From contig NZ_KB849717.1 in NCBI RefSeq assembly GCF_000368825.1, forward strand, positions 644,063-708,062: a DNA stretch of 64,000 nucleotides, in the 5' to 3' direction. Of the stretch, positions 28,162 through 36,284 are shown one piece after another. The notes beneath the pieces are model-generated. The model made no database searches. It saw nothing but the letters and a program-made list of their open reading frames with translations, and was not told where the DNA came from. Both the position numbers and the translations under genes were made by a program. Origin of the DNA: Acinetobacter ursingii DSM 16037 = CIP 107286. Its GTDB lineage: Bacteria > Pseudomonadota > Gammaproteobacteria > Pseudomonadales > Moraxellaceae. The stretch's first letter is position 1; each line of letters opens with the position of its first letter.

Positions 28162-28857
28162 TTATTGATCAATAATATCTGTACCTTTAGGAGGGGTGAA
28201 ATTGAAAGTCGAAGCGGGAATCGATGGATTTAGCTTCACATTATTAAAACGCACATAAGTCGTTTGACCCAAAGAGTCCTGCAAAATCATCAAACTTGGG
28301 GCTTTATTTGCACCAAAACTAATGGTCAGACTTTGAAAAGCACCTTCACTGTCTTTAGGATATAAGGTGTAATAAGTTTTACTGCTATCGGGCTGAGTCA
28401 CACGATAAGATTGCATAATCTGATTGGTATTGCCTGACAACAATAACGCAGGTGTATTGGCAACCTGATCATCCAGATTTTGGCGTACCGCTTGCTGTAA
28501 ATCAGGGTCATAAATCCAGACGGTTTTACCTGTTGTCGCAATCGTTTGTTTTGAGGGTGAAGTCGTTTCCCAGAAGAATTTACCCGGACGTTCTACTTTC
28601 ATCACCCCTTTAAAGGTTTGATTCATATGTTGTGCGGTTAGACCTTTATTTTTTGGCGCACGGGTATTATTGGTGGCTTTTGTCGTTTGCTCAAAATTGG
28701 CAGATAAACTTTGCATACCGCTGAGTTGTTTCACAAGGTTTGAGGTTGCTTGCTGTTCCGAAGCTGCCGTGGCTGCAAAAGCAGTTGCGCTCATGACAGG
28801 TGCAACTACACTTGCGGTTAAAGTTAATGCGTATGCCACTTTTTTTACGGAATTCAT
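28162..28857 (-). CDS. lolA: Outer-membrane lipoprotein carrier protein LolA
   Basis: Periplasmic chaperone that takes lipoproteins from LolCDE to LolB. The 231-residue precursor has a long signal (MNSVKKVAYALTLTASVVAP ... AFAA) and the LolA core: LSANFEQTT, then KGVMKVERPGKFFWETTSPSKQTI, VWIYDPDLQQAVRQNL and NTPALLLSGN. A 20-residue insertion of Lys/Asn/Thr type (TKATNNTRAPKNKGL) between the first strands is longer than in E. coli LolA. It is a single gene, divergent from the pirin gene across 300 bases. Confidence 0.94.
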   Translation of the reverse strand: MNSVKKVAYALTLTASVVAPVMSATAFAATAASEQQATSNLVKQLSGMQSLSANFEQTTKATNNTRAPKNKGLTAQHMNQTFKGVMKVERPGKFFWETTSPSKQTIATTGKTVWIYDPDLQQAVRQNLDDQVANTPALLLSGNTNQIMQSYRVTQPDSSKTYYTLYPKDSEGAFQSLTISFGANKAPSLMILQDSLGQTTYVRFNNVKLNPSIPASTFNFTPPKGTDIIDQ

Positions 28858-29157
28858 AAAATAAAACCTCTAATCAGTTTTTACTGTTATATCGATATCT
28901 TACTGTTTTTGAAAAATAAAACTGTGGAGAAACACATTGATTTTGTGTAATTAATGTCTCCAATAACAATTTTATGTACAGAAATCACAGCATTATGAAG
29001 AAAATAACAAGATAAAGATATTCAAATACACGCTTGCGGTAATAGGAGAACATACTGAAATTAAAATACAGTGTCCTATTATACAGACTGATCTTATCTG
29101 GATAAAAGGCATATGCTAAAACAGATGACAATAGATTAAAAATAATGGAGTTCACCT

Positions 29158-30042
29158 ATGAAAAGCCTTGCATTTATTCATCGCAACGATACCCGTTTTT
29201 CAGTCGGTGACTTCTACCCTGTACTTTCCGTGTTTTCTTATCATGAACTAGGTAATACCGTTTCCCCTTTTTTATTGTTGGATCATTTAGGTCCTGGCGT
29301 ATTAAGTCCGTCAAATAAACGTCGTGGTGTAAATGAACATCCACATCGCGGATTTGAAACCATAACCTTTATGTTTGAAGGTGAGTTAGAACATCGTGAT
29401 TCTACTGGCAGTGGCGGAATCATTGCAAAAGGCGATGTACAATGGATGACTGCGGCCTCTGGCGTGATGCACCGCGAACAATTTAGTTCTGCTTTTCGTG
29501 AGCGCGGTGGAGCTTTTGAAATGGTACAACTTTGGGTCAACTTACCCGCTAAAGATAAAATGGCCGAGCCACGTTATCAAAGTTTAAAAAATGCCGATAT
29601 TCCAAAGGTTGAATTGGCTCAAGAAGCGGGTTCAGTTCGGGTCATTGCAGGACAATACCAACACGTACAGGGTCCCGCACTGACCTACAGTCCAATGACT
29701 GTTTTAGATATTGATCTACGTCAAGGACAGCACCTGATCTTGCCTGCCCAACATGGGGACAGCACTTTGCTTTATTTGCGTCATGGTCAGATACAATTTA
29801 CCGAACAAGATGAGCTTTTAGAAGAGCAAGCGTTGGCTGTGATGTCGAGTCATGGAGACAATATTGAAATCACGGCATTGCATCACAGCAAATTACTTTT
29901 GCTTTCAGGAAAACCATTAGGTGAACCTATCAATGGTCAAGGTCCTTTTGTCATGAATACTTATGATGAAATTTTACAAGCTTACGATGACATTAAACAT
30001 CATCGATTTATTCGAAATCAGGCTAAAGAGTCAAGTTCGTAA
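29158..30042 (+). CDS. Pirin family protein
   Basis: A 294-residue bicupin. The N-terminal cupin carries the pirin metal site: H61 and H63 in NEHPHRGFETIT, H105 and E107 in GVMHREQF, which bind Fe or another divalent metal. Pirins include quercetin dioxygenases and redox-responsive cofactors; the role here is unknown. ATG at 29158 follows GGAG (AATGGAGTTCACCT). It ends at a bidirectional terminator opposite rpmA. Confidence 0.92.
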   Translation: MKSLAFIHRNDTRFSVGDFYPVLSVFSYHELGNTVSPFLLLDHLGPGVLSPSNKRRGVNEHPHRGFETITFMFEGELEHRDSTGSGGIIAKGDVQWMTAASGVMHREQFSSAFRERGGAFEMVQLWVNLPAKDKMAEPRYQSLKNADIPKVELAQEAGSVRVIAGQYQHVQGPALTYSPMTVLDIDLRQGQHLILPAQHGDSTLLYLRHGQIQFTEQDELLEEQALAVMSSHGDNIEITALHHSKLLLLSGKPLGEPINGQGPFVMNTYDEILQAYDDIKHHRFIRNQAKESSS

Positions 30043-30064
30043 ACCAAGTAGTGGCTTTAAACAT

Positions 30065-30092
30065 AAAAAAACCCGCAAGATGCGGGTTTTTT
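30065..30092. terminator. Bidirectional terminator between pirin gene and rpmA
   Basis: AAAAAACCCGCA pairs with TGCGGGTTTTTT around AGA; A-run and T-run flank it symmetrically, so it can stop both convergent transcripts. Confidence 0.9.
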
Positions 30093-30105
30093 AAACTATT
30101 AAAAC

Positions 30106-30363
30106 TTATACAGATTCAACAGTTACATAGCGACGGCCAAATTGACCTTTCACTTCAAACTTTACTACGCCATCAGCAGTAGCAAATAAAGTATGGTCAC
30201 GACCCATACCTACGTTAGCACCAGCGTGGAATTCAGTACCACGTTGACGAACGATGATGTTACCAGCAGTTACTGATTGACCACCGTAGATTTTAACACC
30301 TAACATTTTAGGATTCGAATCACGACCGTTTTTAGTCGATCCACCAGCTTTTTTAGAAGCCAT
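30106..30363 (-). CDS. rpmA: 50S ribosomal protein L27
   Basis: An 85-residue ribosomal protein located at the peptidyl-transferase centre. Starts [19 protein letters not shown] and continues [20 protein letters not shown], the standard L27 sequence without the Firmicute N-terminal cleavage extension. ATG at 30363 has GAGGAG upstream. Second gene of rplU-rpmA, 18 bases after rplU. Confidence 0.98.
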
Positions 30364-30381
30364 GTCTATTACTCCTCGTGA

Positions 30382-30693
30382 TTAGCCTGCAATACCCGTA
30401 ATTTTCAACTCGGTAAACCATTGACGGTGACCTTGTTGTTTACGGTAGTGTTTACGACGACGCATTTTGATGATGCGGATTTTGTCGTGACGACCATGAC
30501 CAACCACTTCTGCAGTTACTTTTGCGCCAGCAACAACTGGAGCACCGATTTGAATGCTATCACCATTTACAACCATTAATACGTCATCAAACGTAATAGT
30601 TGAGCCAGTTTCAGCTTTCAACAATTCAACTTTAAGGGTTTCACCCTCAACTACACGGTGCTGTTTACCACCGCTTTGGATTACTGCGTACAT
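30382..30693 (-). CDS. rplU: 50S ribosomal protein L21
   Basis: A 103-residue 23S-rRNA-binding protein: [20 protein letters not shown] at the start, [15 protein letters not shown] near the end, TELKITGI at the C-terminus. I place the start at ATG 30693 (GGAG nine bases upstream); a longer frame to 30825 is non-conserved leader. First gene of rplU-rpmA, driven by the promoter at 30783-30811, with a leader of about 80 bases. Confidence 0.97.
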   Translation of the reverse strand: MYAVIQSGGKQHRVVEGETLKVELLKAETGSTITFDDVLMVVNGDSIQIGAPVVAGAKVTAEVVGHGRHDKIRIIKMRRRKHYRKQQGHRQWFTELKITGIAG

Positions 30694-30782
30694 AACGTAC
30701 TCCAACCAAGCCCGTGTCGTCGTGTCGATAAAGGGATATATCGATCTTAAAACGAACGCCACTGGGATGTATAAGGCGAAAG

Positions 30783-30811
30783 ATTTTAAGGGATAACTGG
30801 GCAAACAACAA
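30783..30811 (-). promoter_or_regulatory. Sigma-70 promoter for rplU-rpmA
   Basis: On the minus strand TTGTTG (30811-30806), a 17-base spacer and TAAAAT (30788-30783), about 90 bases before the rplU start. Confidence 0.6.
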
Positions 30812-31013
30812 GTATTTTGATGCAAAATTACGCAAGCTAAAACAAAAAATAAGAAGAAAGACAGTTAAGCTTTATGATCGGCTGAATCAATCTAGTATTT
30901 CGTTTGAATATGTGTAAAATCGCAAATAAGGTTTAAAAACAAATTGCTACTATAAAACCACTCAACATGGAGCTTCTCCCTATCGCTGGCTAGACAATAT
31001 TTAACATCAAACG

Positions 31014-31041
31014 TTCATACCGTTGTATCGGTCGGTATGAA
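31014..31041. promoter_or_regulatory. Perfect 9-bp inverted repeat, candidate TetR-type operator before ispB
   Basis: TTCATACCG and CGGTATGAA separated by ten bases, with a nested ACCG-N6-CGGT. It lies 93 bases before the ispB start, in the rplU/ispB divergent region. ATACCG/CGGTAT half-sites are common in TetR-family operators; no such regulator gene is in the window. Confidence 0.45.
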
Positions 31042-31133
31042 AACTTGTGTTTTGTCATTCATTTGAGTTTAAGATTTTATAGCTTTAAATCCATTGAGCA
31101 AATTACCAATATATTGATGAGGTTTCCTTTCAT

Positions 31134-32111
31134 ATGGCCATCGACTTTAAGCAAGATATACTCGCGCCTGTAGCTCATGACTTTGCTGTGATGGACACAT
31201 TTATTAATGAAGGAATTACCTCAAAAGTCGCTTTAGTCATGGCGGTTAGTAAACATGTAGTCGAAGCTGGCGGTAAGCGTATGCGCCCCATCATGTGTTT
31301 GCTGGCAGGTCAGGCATGTGGCGTTCAAGACTTAGAACATCATCGTAAATTGGCTGCGATCATTGAAATGCTGCATACCGCGACGCTAGTACATGACGAT
31401 GTTGTGGATGAGTCAGGCTTACGTCGTGGCCGCCCAACAGCCAACGCAACGTGGAACAATCAAACGGCGGTTTTGGTAGGTGATTTTTTAATCTCCCGTG
31501 CTTTTGATTTATTGGTCGATCTAAACGACATGGTCTTACTCAAGGACTTTTCAACAGGAACCTGTGAAATTGCTGAAGGTGAAGTGCTACAACTTCAGTC
31601 GCAACATGACCCTGAAACTACAGAAACAACCTATTTAAATATTATTCACGGTAAAACTTCCCGACTATTTGAACTGGCCACCGAAGGCGCAGCGATTTTA
31701 GCCAATACCCCCCAATATCGTGAGCCATTACGTCATTTTGCCGGTCATTTTGGTAATGCTTTTCAGATTATTGATGATATTTTGGATTACACTTCTGATG
31801 CAGACACCTTAGGTAAAAATATCGGTGATGACTTGATGGAAGGCAAACCCACGCTACCATTGATTGCCGCGTTACAAAAAACCACTGGCGAAGAACATGA
31901 CATTATTCGTAAAAGTATTTCCACAGGTGGCATCACACAACTTGAGCAAGTCATCCAGATTGTGCAAAATTCGGGGGCTTTAGAGTATTGTCGCGCCCGT
32001 GCTGAACAAGAAACACAAGCTGCGCTTGATGCTTTAAATCAATTACCAGATAGTGAGGCGCGTCAAGCACTTACCAATCTGACTTTAATGGCTTTACATC
32101 GGATTCAATAA
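31134..32111 (+). CDS. ispB: Trans-polyprenyl diphosphate synthase (octaprenyl/nonaprenyl)
   Basis: Elongates farnesyl diphosphate with isopentenyl units to make the ubiquinone side chain. The 325-residue enzyme has both Asp-rich motifs, DDVVD at 88-92 (first Asp-rich region, followed by RRGRPT) and DDILDYTSD near 210, plus GGKRMRP at the substrate site. ATG at 31134 with GAGG ten bases upstream. ispA (its substrate supplier) is also in this window at 57.5 kb. The location next to rplU-rpmA is conserved in many gammaproteobacteria. Chain length cannot be read from sequence alone. Confidence 0.94.
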   Translation: MAIDFKQDILAPVAHDFAVMDTFINEGITSKVALVMAVSKHVVEAGGKRMRPIMCLLAGQACGVQDLEHHRKLAAIIEMLHTATLVHDDVVDESGLRRGRPTANATWNNQTAVLVGDFLISRAFDLLVDLNDMVLLKDFSTGTCEIAEGEVLQLQSQHDPETTETTYLNIIHGKTSRLFELATEGAAILANTPQYREPLRHFAGHFGNAFQIIDDILDYTSDADTLGKNIGDDLMEGKPTLPLIAALQKTTGEEHDIIRKSISTGGITQLEQVIQIVQNSGALEYCRARAEQETQAALDALNQLPDSEARQALTNLTLMALHRIQ

Positions 32112-32123
32112 TCTCTTTTGCCT

Positions 32124-34178
32124 ATGCATATAAATTTATCTGATCTTTACATTCAAATGCAGCAACAGCTTGATCAAACTCAGGCTGTTTTAGATGAACA
32201 TATTATTATTGAGCTGATCAATCGTATTCGTCCAAGCGACAGCAAAGATCAAGATGAAATCAATGATAAGTTTGAGGCATTTGTCGAGTCTTTACTGATC
32301 GGACCTAACGCCGCCAACACCTTACAAAGCTTTTTATTACGCCTAATCAATCAATACAAACAAACCAGCTTATATGCCGACAGCGGCATATTGTCTTTAG
32401 ATGGTTTTTGGAACCAGCTAGTCAAACGTCTTGGCGCACATTTTCTCCCTTTAATTCAGGATGACCATGACCTGAGTACATTGATTGGAAAGGTATTTCA
32501 TCAACGTAGTGACAAATATTGGCTAAATGCGATTGATGAAAAGCACTGGTATGCTCTTTTTGAAATCATTGGGCAAAGTAATAGCAATATCGATGAAAAA
32601 CGTGCCATTCAGGATCAAATGATTAAAGCCATTACGGTTTTATCTTACCGTATCAGTGGTATTGGCTTATATCCAGAATTTATTAATGCGCAGCCTGAAC
32701 TGACCGAATATGAATCGCCTTTTTTAGTGCAAAATCGAGAAGTGATCGATTTTATTGAAAAATTTAAAAAGCAGCATTATACCGGTCACGAAGTTGCAGT
32801 GCTTGAACCGCCTGATGCCTCTCAAGCCTTTGTTATGTTTGAGCAATGTCGGGAAGTTGTACTTAAAATACGACGAGCCACCAAACGGATCGGTGTCAGT
32901 CTGAGTCTGACTTATTTATTGTCCTTGCTTGAGCAATGTCTGGATCGAATCGAGTTACTTTTAAATATTGTGGTGGGTGATGCCCAAATTCGTTATCTCT
33001 CGCTGGGCGAATTTCTAGAAAATATTACAGAAGCACATTATAGTGAAAAAAGCGTACGCTCACTGATGACCACAAACAGTGAGTTAATCGCCTTACAAGT
33101 GACAGAAAACGCCAGCCGTACTGGTGAACACTATGTAAGTACCGATAAAAAAGGTTTTTTTGAAATGTATCGGGCCGCCGCAGGTGCAGGTGTGATCATT
33201 GCCATCATGGCAACACTGAAAATATTGGCCGCACGACTCACCCTCGCCCCCATGATGCATGCCTTTATTTATAGTATGAACTATTCATTGGGCTTTGTTC
33301 TGATTCATGTTTTGCATTTTACGGTTGCGACAAAACAGCCTGCCATGACTGCGGCTGCGCTTGCTTCGACTGTACAACAACGCAAAGGTTCAAGAACGGC
33401 TCAAATTGCAGAACTGGCAGCCCTAATTATCAATATTATCAGGACACAGTTTGTTGCGATTTTAGGAAATATTTCTATCGCCATTCCTACGGCCGCCATC
33501 ATTACTTATCTGTGGCAATACTTTTTGGATGAACCATTACTCAATCATGCAAAAGCCAATATCGTACTGCATAGTTTGAACCCTTTTACCTCGCTGGCTA
33601 TTCCCCATGCCGCTATTGCTGGTGTGTGTTTATTTTTATCAGGCTTGCTGGCGGGTTATTTTGACAATATGGCTATCTATCGTAAAGTCGGCCCACGGTT
33701 GAAAGCACACCAACGGTTGGCAAACTGGATGGGTCAAGAGCGCCTCAATAAATTTGCCGACTACATCCAACGTAATCTTGGTGCGCTTTCGGGTAACTTT
33801 ATTTTCGGGATTATGCTCGGGAGTATGGGAACCATAGGCTTTATTTTAGGTTTACCTCTAGATATCCGACATATTGCGTTTGCTTCTGCCAACTTTATAC
33901 AAGGTTTGATGTGTATTAATGGTCCCCCAGATATTGGACTCATTATTGTTTCTTTTTTAGGGGTGTTACTCATCGGTTTGACCAACCTATTTGTTAGTTT
34001 TAGTTTGACTATTATTGTGGCTTTGCGGGCGCGTCGTGTACGCTTTGAACAATGGAAACCTTTAGCCAAACTGGTAATCACACATTTTCTCACTCGTCCT
34101 AGTGATTTTTTCTGGCCACCCAAACAGCCTCTTGAAGTGGATGATGGTACAGCCAAGTCAGGATCTGCATCACACTAG
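32124..34178 (+). CDS. SpecificRecomb-family polytopic membrane protein
   Basis: About 684 residues. The first 330 are a soluble helical domain; from about residue 350 there are roughly six to seven hydrophobic segments (GAGVIIAIMATLKILAARL; YSLGFVLIHVLHFTVAT; ISIAIPTAAIITYLW and later ones to the loop LFVSFSLTIIVAL). It matches the family labelled site-specific recombinase after gonococcal Gcr, but has no serine or tyrosine recombinase catalytic motif. It begins 12 bases after ispB (ATG 32124; a TTG at 32118 is also in frame), so the two are probably co-transcribed. The function is unknown. Confidence 0.82.
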   Translation: MHINLSDLYIQMQQQLDQTQAVLDEHIIIELINRIRPSDSKDQDEINDKFEAFVESLLIGPNAANTLQSFLLRLINQYKQTSLYADSGILSLDGFWNQLVKRLGAHFLPLIQDDHDLSTLIGKVFHQRSDKYWLNAIDEKHWYALFEIIGQSNSNIDEKRAIQDQMIKAITVLSYRISGIGLYPEFINAQPELTEYESPFLVQNREVIDFIEKFKKQHYTGHEVAVLEPPDASQAFVMFEQCREVVLKIRRATKRIGVSLSLTYLLSLLEQCLDRIELLLNIVVGDAQIRYLSLGEFLENITEAHYSEKSVRSLMTTNSELIALQVTENASRTGEHYVSTDKKGFFEMYRAAAGAGVIIAIMATLKILAARLTLAPMMHAFIYSMNYSLGFVLIHVLHFTVATKQPAMTAAALASTVQQRKGSRTAQIAELAALIINIIRTQFVAILGNISIAIPTAAIITYLWQYFLDEPLLNHAKANIVLHSLNPFTSLAIPHAAIAGVCLFLSGLLAGYFDNMAIYRKVGPRLKAHQRLANWMGQERLNKFADYIQRNLGALSGNFIFGIMLGSMGTIGFILGLPLDIRHIAFASANFIQGLMCINGPPDIGLIIVSFLGVLLIGLTNLFVSFSLTIIVALRARRVRFEQWKPLAKLVITHFLTRPSDFFWPPKQPLEVDDGTAKSGSASH

Positions 34179-34290
34179 CGACGGTTCTAAATAATGAAGA
34201 AAATGTGCCAAAATTCACTTAAAATTGTTATATTTGTGTGCTGATAGTTAAATATTTTCAAAAAAGAAATTAGTATAAATAACCTAGTCT

Positions 34291-34320
34291 TGAAAAAAAG
34301 TGTACTGACGAGTACACTTC
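34291..34320 (+). promoter_or_regulatory. Promoter with overlapping palindrome before PAP2-adeIJK
   Basis: TTGAAA (34291-34296), 17 bases, TACACT (34314-34319) could be a sigma-70 promoter 50 bases before the PAP2 start. It is overlapped by the dyad AAGTGTACT-GACG-AGTACACTT (34299-34320), a good shape for a repressor operator such as that of the TetR regulator AdeN, which controls adeIJK in A. baumannii. The assignment is inference. Confidence 0.5.
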
Positions 34321-34368
34321 ATAACCATATTCCAACCGATAAGCTTGGTTAAACTGAAGGTTGTAAGC

Positions 34369-35007
34369 ATGCCCTACCTAATACTCTGTATTGGTTGCAT
34401 TTTATTTTTGTTGAGTGTGTTTGGTTTATACTCTCCCGTCATCTCAGGATTTGATCTACATGCAATTCAAATCCTGAATGAACACCGAAATAAAACGCTC
34501 AATCAAATTGTAATTACTTTAGCTTATTTAGGTGGCATGCCTTTTGTATTATTTTTTACTATGGTCTGGTGTTTAGTCTGCGCATGGTATAAAAAATACT
34601 CAACACTCATCTTCATTTTAATAGGTGTGAGCGGAAGTATTGTTTTAGGATGGTTATTAAAGTGGTGTTTTAATCGGCCCAGACCACCAGAAGTCTATCA
34701 GCTGGTGGTCAACTATGGCGCATCATTTCCCAGTGCTCATAGTGCCTACGCGGCTACTCTTGCCAGTTTAGTCATCTTGATTTATCAAAATCATCCTAAA
34801 AGATCATATTTCCTAGTGGTTTCCTGTTTTTGGCTGCTTAGTATGGGGCTCTCAAGAGTGTATGCAGGTGTTCATTATCCTACAGATGTATTAGCGGGTT
34901 GGAGTATCGGTTTTATTTGGATCTCACTGCTTTGGTTGTGGAAACAAAGCAAGTTGAACAACAACAAATTATTTTTAGATAAAGCTCTAAATGAGGTGAA
35001 ACAATGA
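34369..35007 (+). CDS. PAP2-family membrane phosphatase
   Basis: A 212-residue integral membrane phosphatase (PgpB/BacA-like). The three PAP2 motifs are intact: KWCFNRPRP (KxxxxxxRP), FPSAHSAYA (PSGH type with Ala) and SRVYAGVHYPTDVLAG (SRxxxxxHxxxD). It dephosphorylates lipid phosphates such as undecaprenyl diphosphate or phosphatidylglycerophosphate. I use ATG 34369 over the upstream TTG frame. Its stop overlaps the adeI start (ATGA), so it is co-translated with the efflux operon, as seen upstream of adeI in other Acinetobacter. Confidence 0.9.
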   Translation: MPYLILCIGCILFLLSVFGLYSPVISGFDLHAIQILNEHRNKTLNQIVITLAYLGGMPFVLFFTMVWCLVCAWYKKYSTLIFILIGVSGSIVLGWLLKWCFNRPRPPEVYQLVVNYGASFPSAHSAYAATLASLVILIYQNHPKRSYFLVVSCFWLLSMGLSRVYAGVHYPTDVLAGWSIGFIWISLLWLWKQSKLNNNKLFLDKALNEVKQ

Positions 35008-36272
35008 TGTCTGCAAAGCTTTGGGCTCCAGCCCTTACTGCTTGCACATTAGCAGCAAGTATCGCACTTGTTGGCTGTAGCAAAGATCCAAAAGATGCGC
35101 AGCAAGCTGGTGCAGCTCAGCAAATGCCCCCGACTGAAGTGGGTGTGCTTGTCGCACAGCCACAAAATGTTGAGCAAAAGGTTGAGCTTTCTGGGCGTAC
35201 AACAGCCTATCAAATTTCTGAAGTGCGTCCTCAAACGAGCGGTGTAATTCTGAAGCGGTTATTTACAGAAGGAAGTTATGTTCGTGAAGGTCAGTCATTG
35301 TATGAGCTGGATTCAAGAACAAATCGTGCGACTTTAGATAACTCCAAGGCAGCATTGTTACAACAGGAAGCGAATCTAAACTCACTAAGAACCAAAATGA
35401 ATCGTTACAAGCAACTGGTTTCGAGTAATGCGGTTTCTAAGCAAGAATATGATGATTTAGTTGGACAAGTGAACGTTGCAGAAGCTCAAGTTGCTGCGGC
35501 TAAAGCGCAAGTTAAAAATGCTGAAGTCAATTTTGGATATTCAACCATTCGTTCACCTATTTCTGGTCAATCAGGACGTTCTTCGGTAACGGCTGGTGCA
35601 TTAGTCACAGCGAATCAGACAGATCCACTGGTGAAGATTCAACAGCTAGATCCAATTTATGTTGATATTAACCAGTCGAGCGCTGAATTGTTACGTTTAC
35701 GCCAACAATTAAGCAAAGGCAATCTGAATAACAGCAACAACACCAAAGTTAAAATCCGCCTTGAAGACGGTTCAACTTATCCAATTGAAGGTCATCTCGC
35801 TTTTTCTGATGCCAGCGTAGATCCAGATACAGGTACGGTGACTTTACGTGCTGTATTCTCAAATCCAAATCATTTACTGCTTCCTGGTATGTATGCGACT
35901 GCTCAGATCACTCAAGCCGTGATTCCTAATGCTTATCTAGTTCCGCAACAAGCCGTTACACGTACACCTACAGGTCAAGCAGTTGCCATGTTGGTCAATG
36001 CAAAAGGCGTAGTGGAACCGCGACAAATTGAAACAGCAGGTACTAATGGTACCAACTGGATTGTGACCAACGGCTTAAAAACTGGCGATAAAATTATCGT
36101 TGACGGTATCGCAAAAGTGAAAGAAGGTCAGCAGGTTTCTGCAAAACCTTATCAGGCACCAGCGCCGCAAGCAGGTGATCAACCACAAAATCCGAAAGCA
36201 AATGCAGAAACACAAAAGTCAGCTGATCAAAATAAGGCTCAACCTGAACAGAAAGCTGCTTCAAATGCATAA
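35004..36272 (+). CDS. adeI: AdeI periplasmic adaptor of the AdeIJK efflux pump
   Basis: Membrane-fusion lipoprotein that links the RND pump AdeJ to the channel AdeK. The 422-residue protein begins MMSAKLWAPALTACTLAASI and has a lipobox ending at C25 (IALVGC). Adaptor features follow: barrel-sandwich strand SEVRPQTSGVILKRLF, helical hairpin (about 100-170, with RYKQLVSSNAVSKQEYDDL), NFGYSTIRSPISGQSG and the beta-barrel. The tail is Gln/Ala/Pro-rich and low in complexity. It overlaps the PAP2 stop by four bases and is 12 bases before adeJ. The sequence is closely like A. baumannii AdeI. Confidence 0.96.
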   Translation: MMSAKLWAPALTACTLAASIALVGCSKDPKDAQQAGAAQQMPPTEVGVLVAQPQNVEQKVELSGRTTAYQISEVRPQTSGVILKRLFTEGSYVREGQSLYELDSRTNRATLDNSKAALLQQEANLNSLRTKMNRYKQLVSSNAVSKQEYDDLVGQVNVAEAQVAAAKAQVKNAEVNFGYSTIRSPISGQSGRSSVTAGALVTANQTDPLVKIQQLDPIYVDINQSSAELLRLRQQLSKGNLNNSNNTKVKIRLEDGSTYPIEGHLAFSDASVDPDTGTVTLRAVFSNPNHLLLPGMYATAQITQAVIPNAYLVPQQAVTRTPTGQAVAMLVNAKGVVEPRQIETAGTNGTNWIVTNGLKTGDKIIVDGIAKVKEGQQVSAKPYQAPAPQAGDQPQNPKANAETQKSADQNKAQPEQKAASNA

Positions 36273-36284
36273 GGGGTAGAGTGA

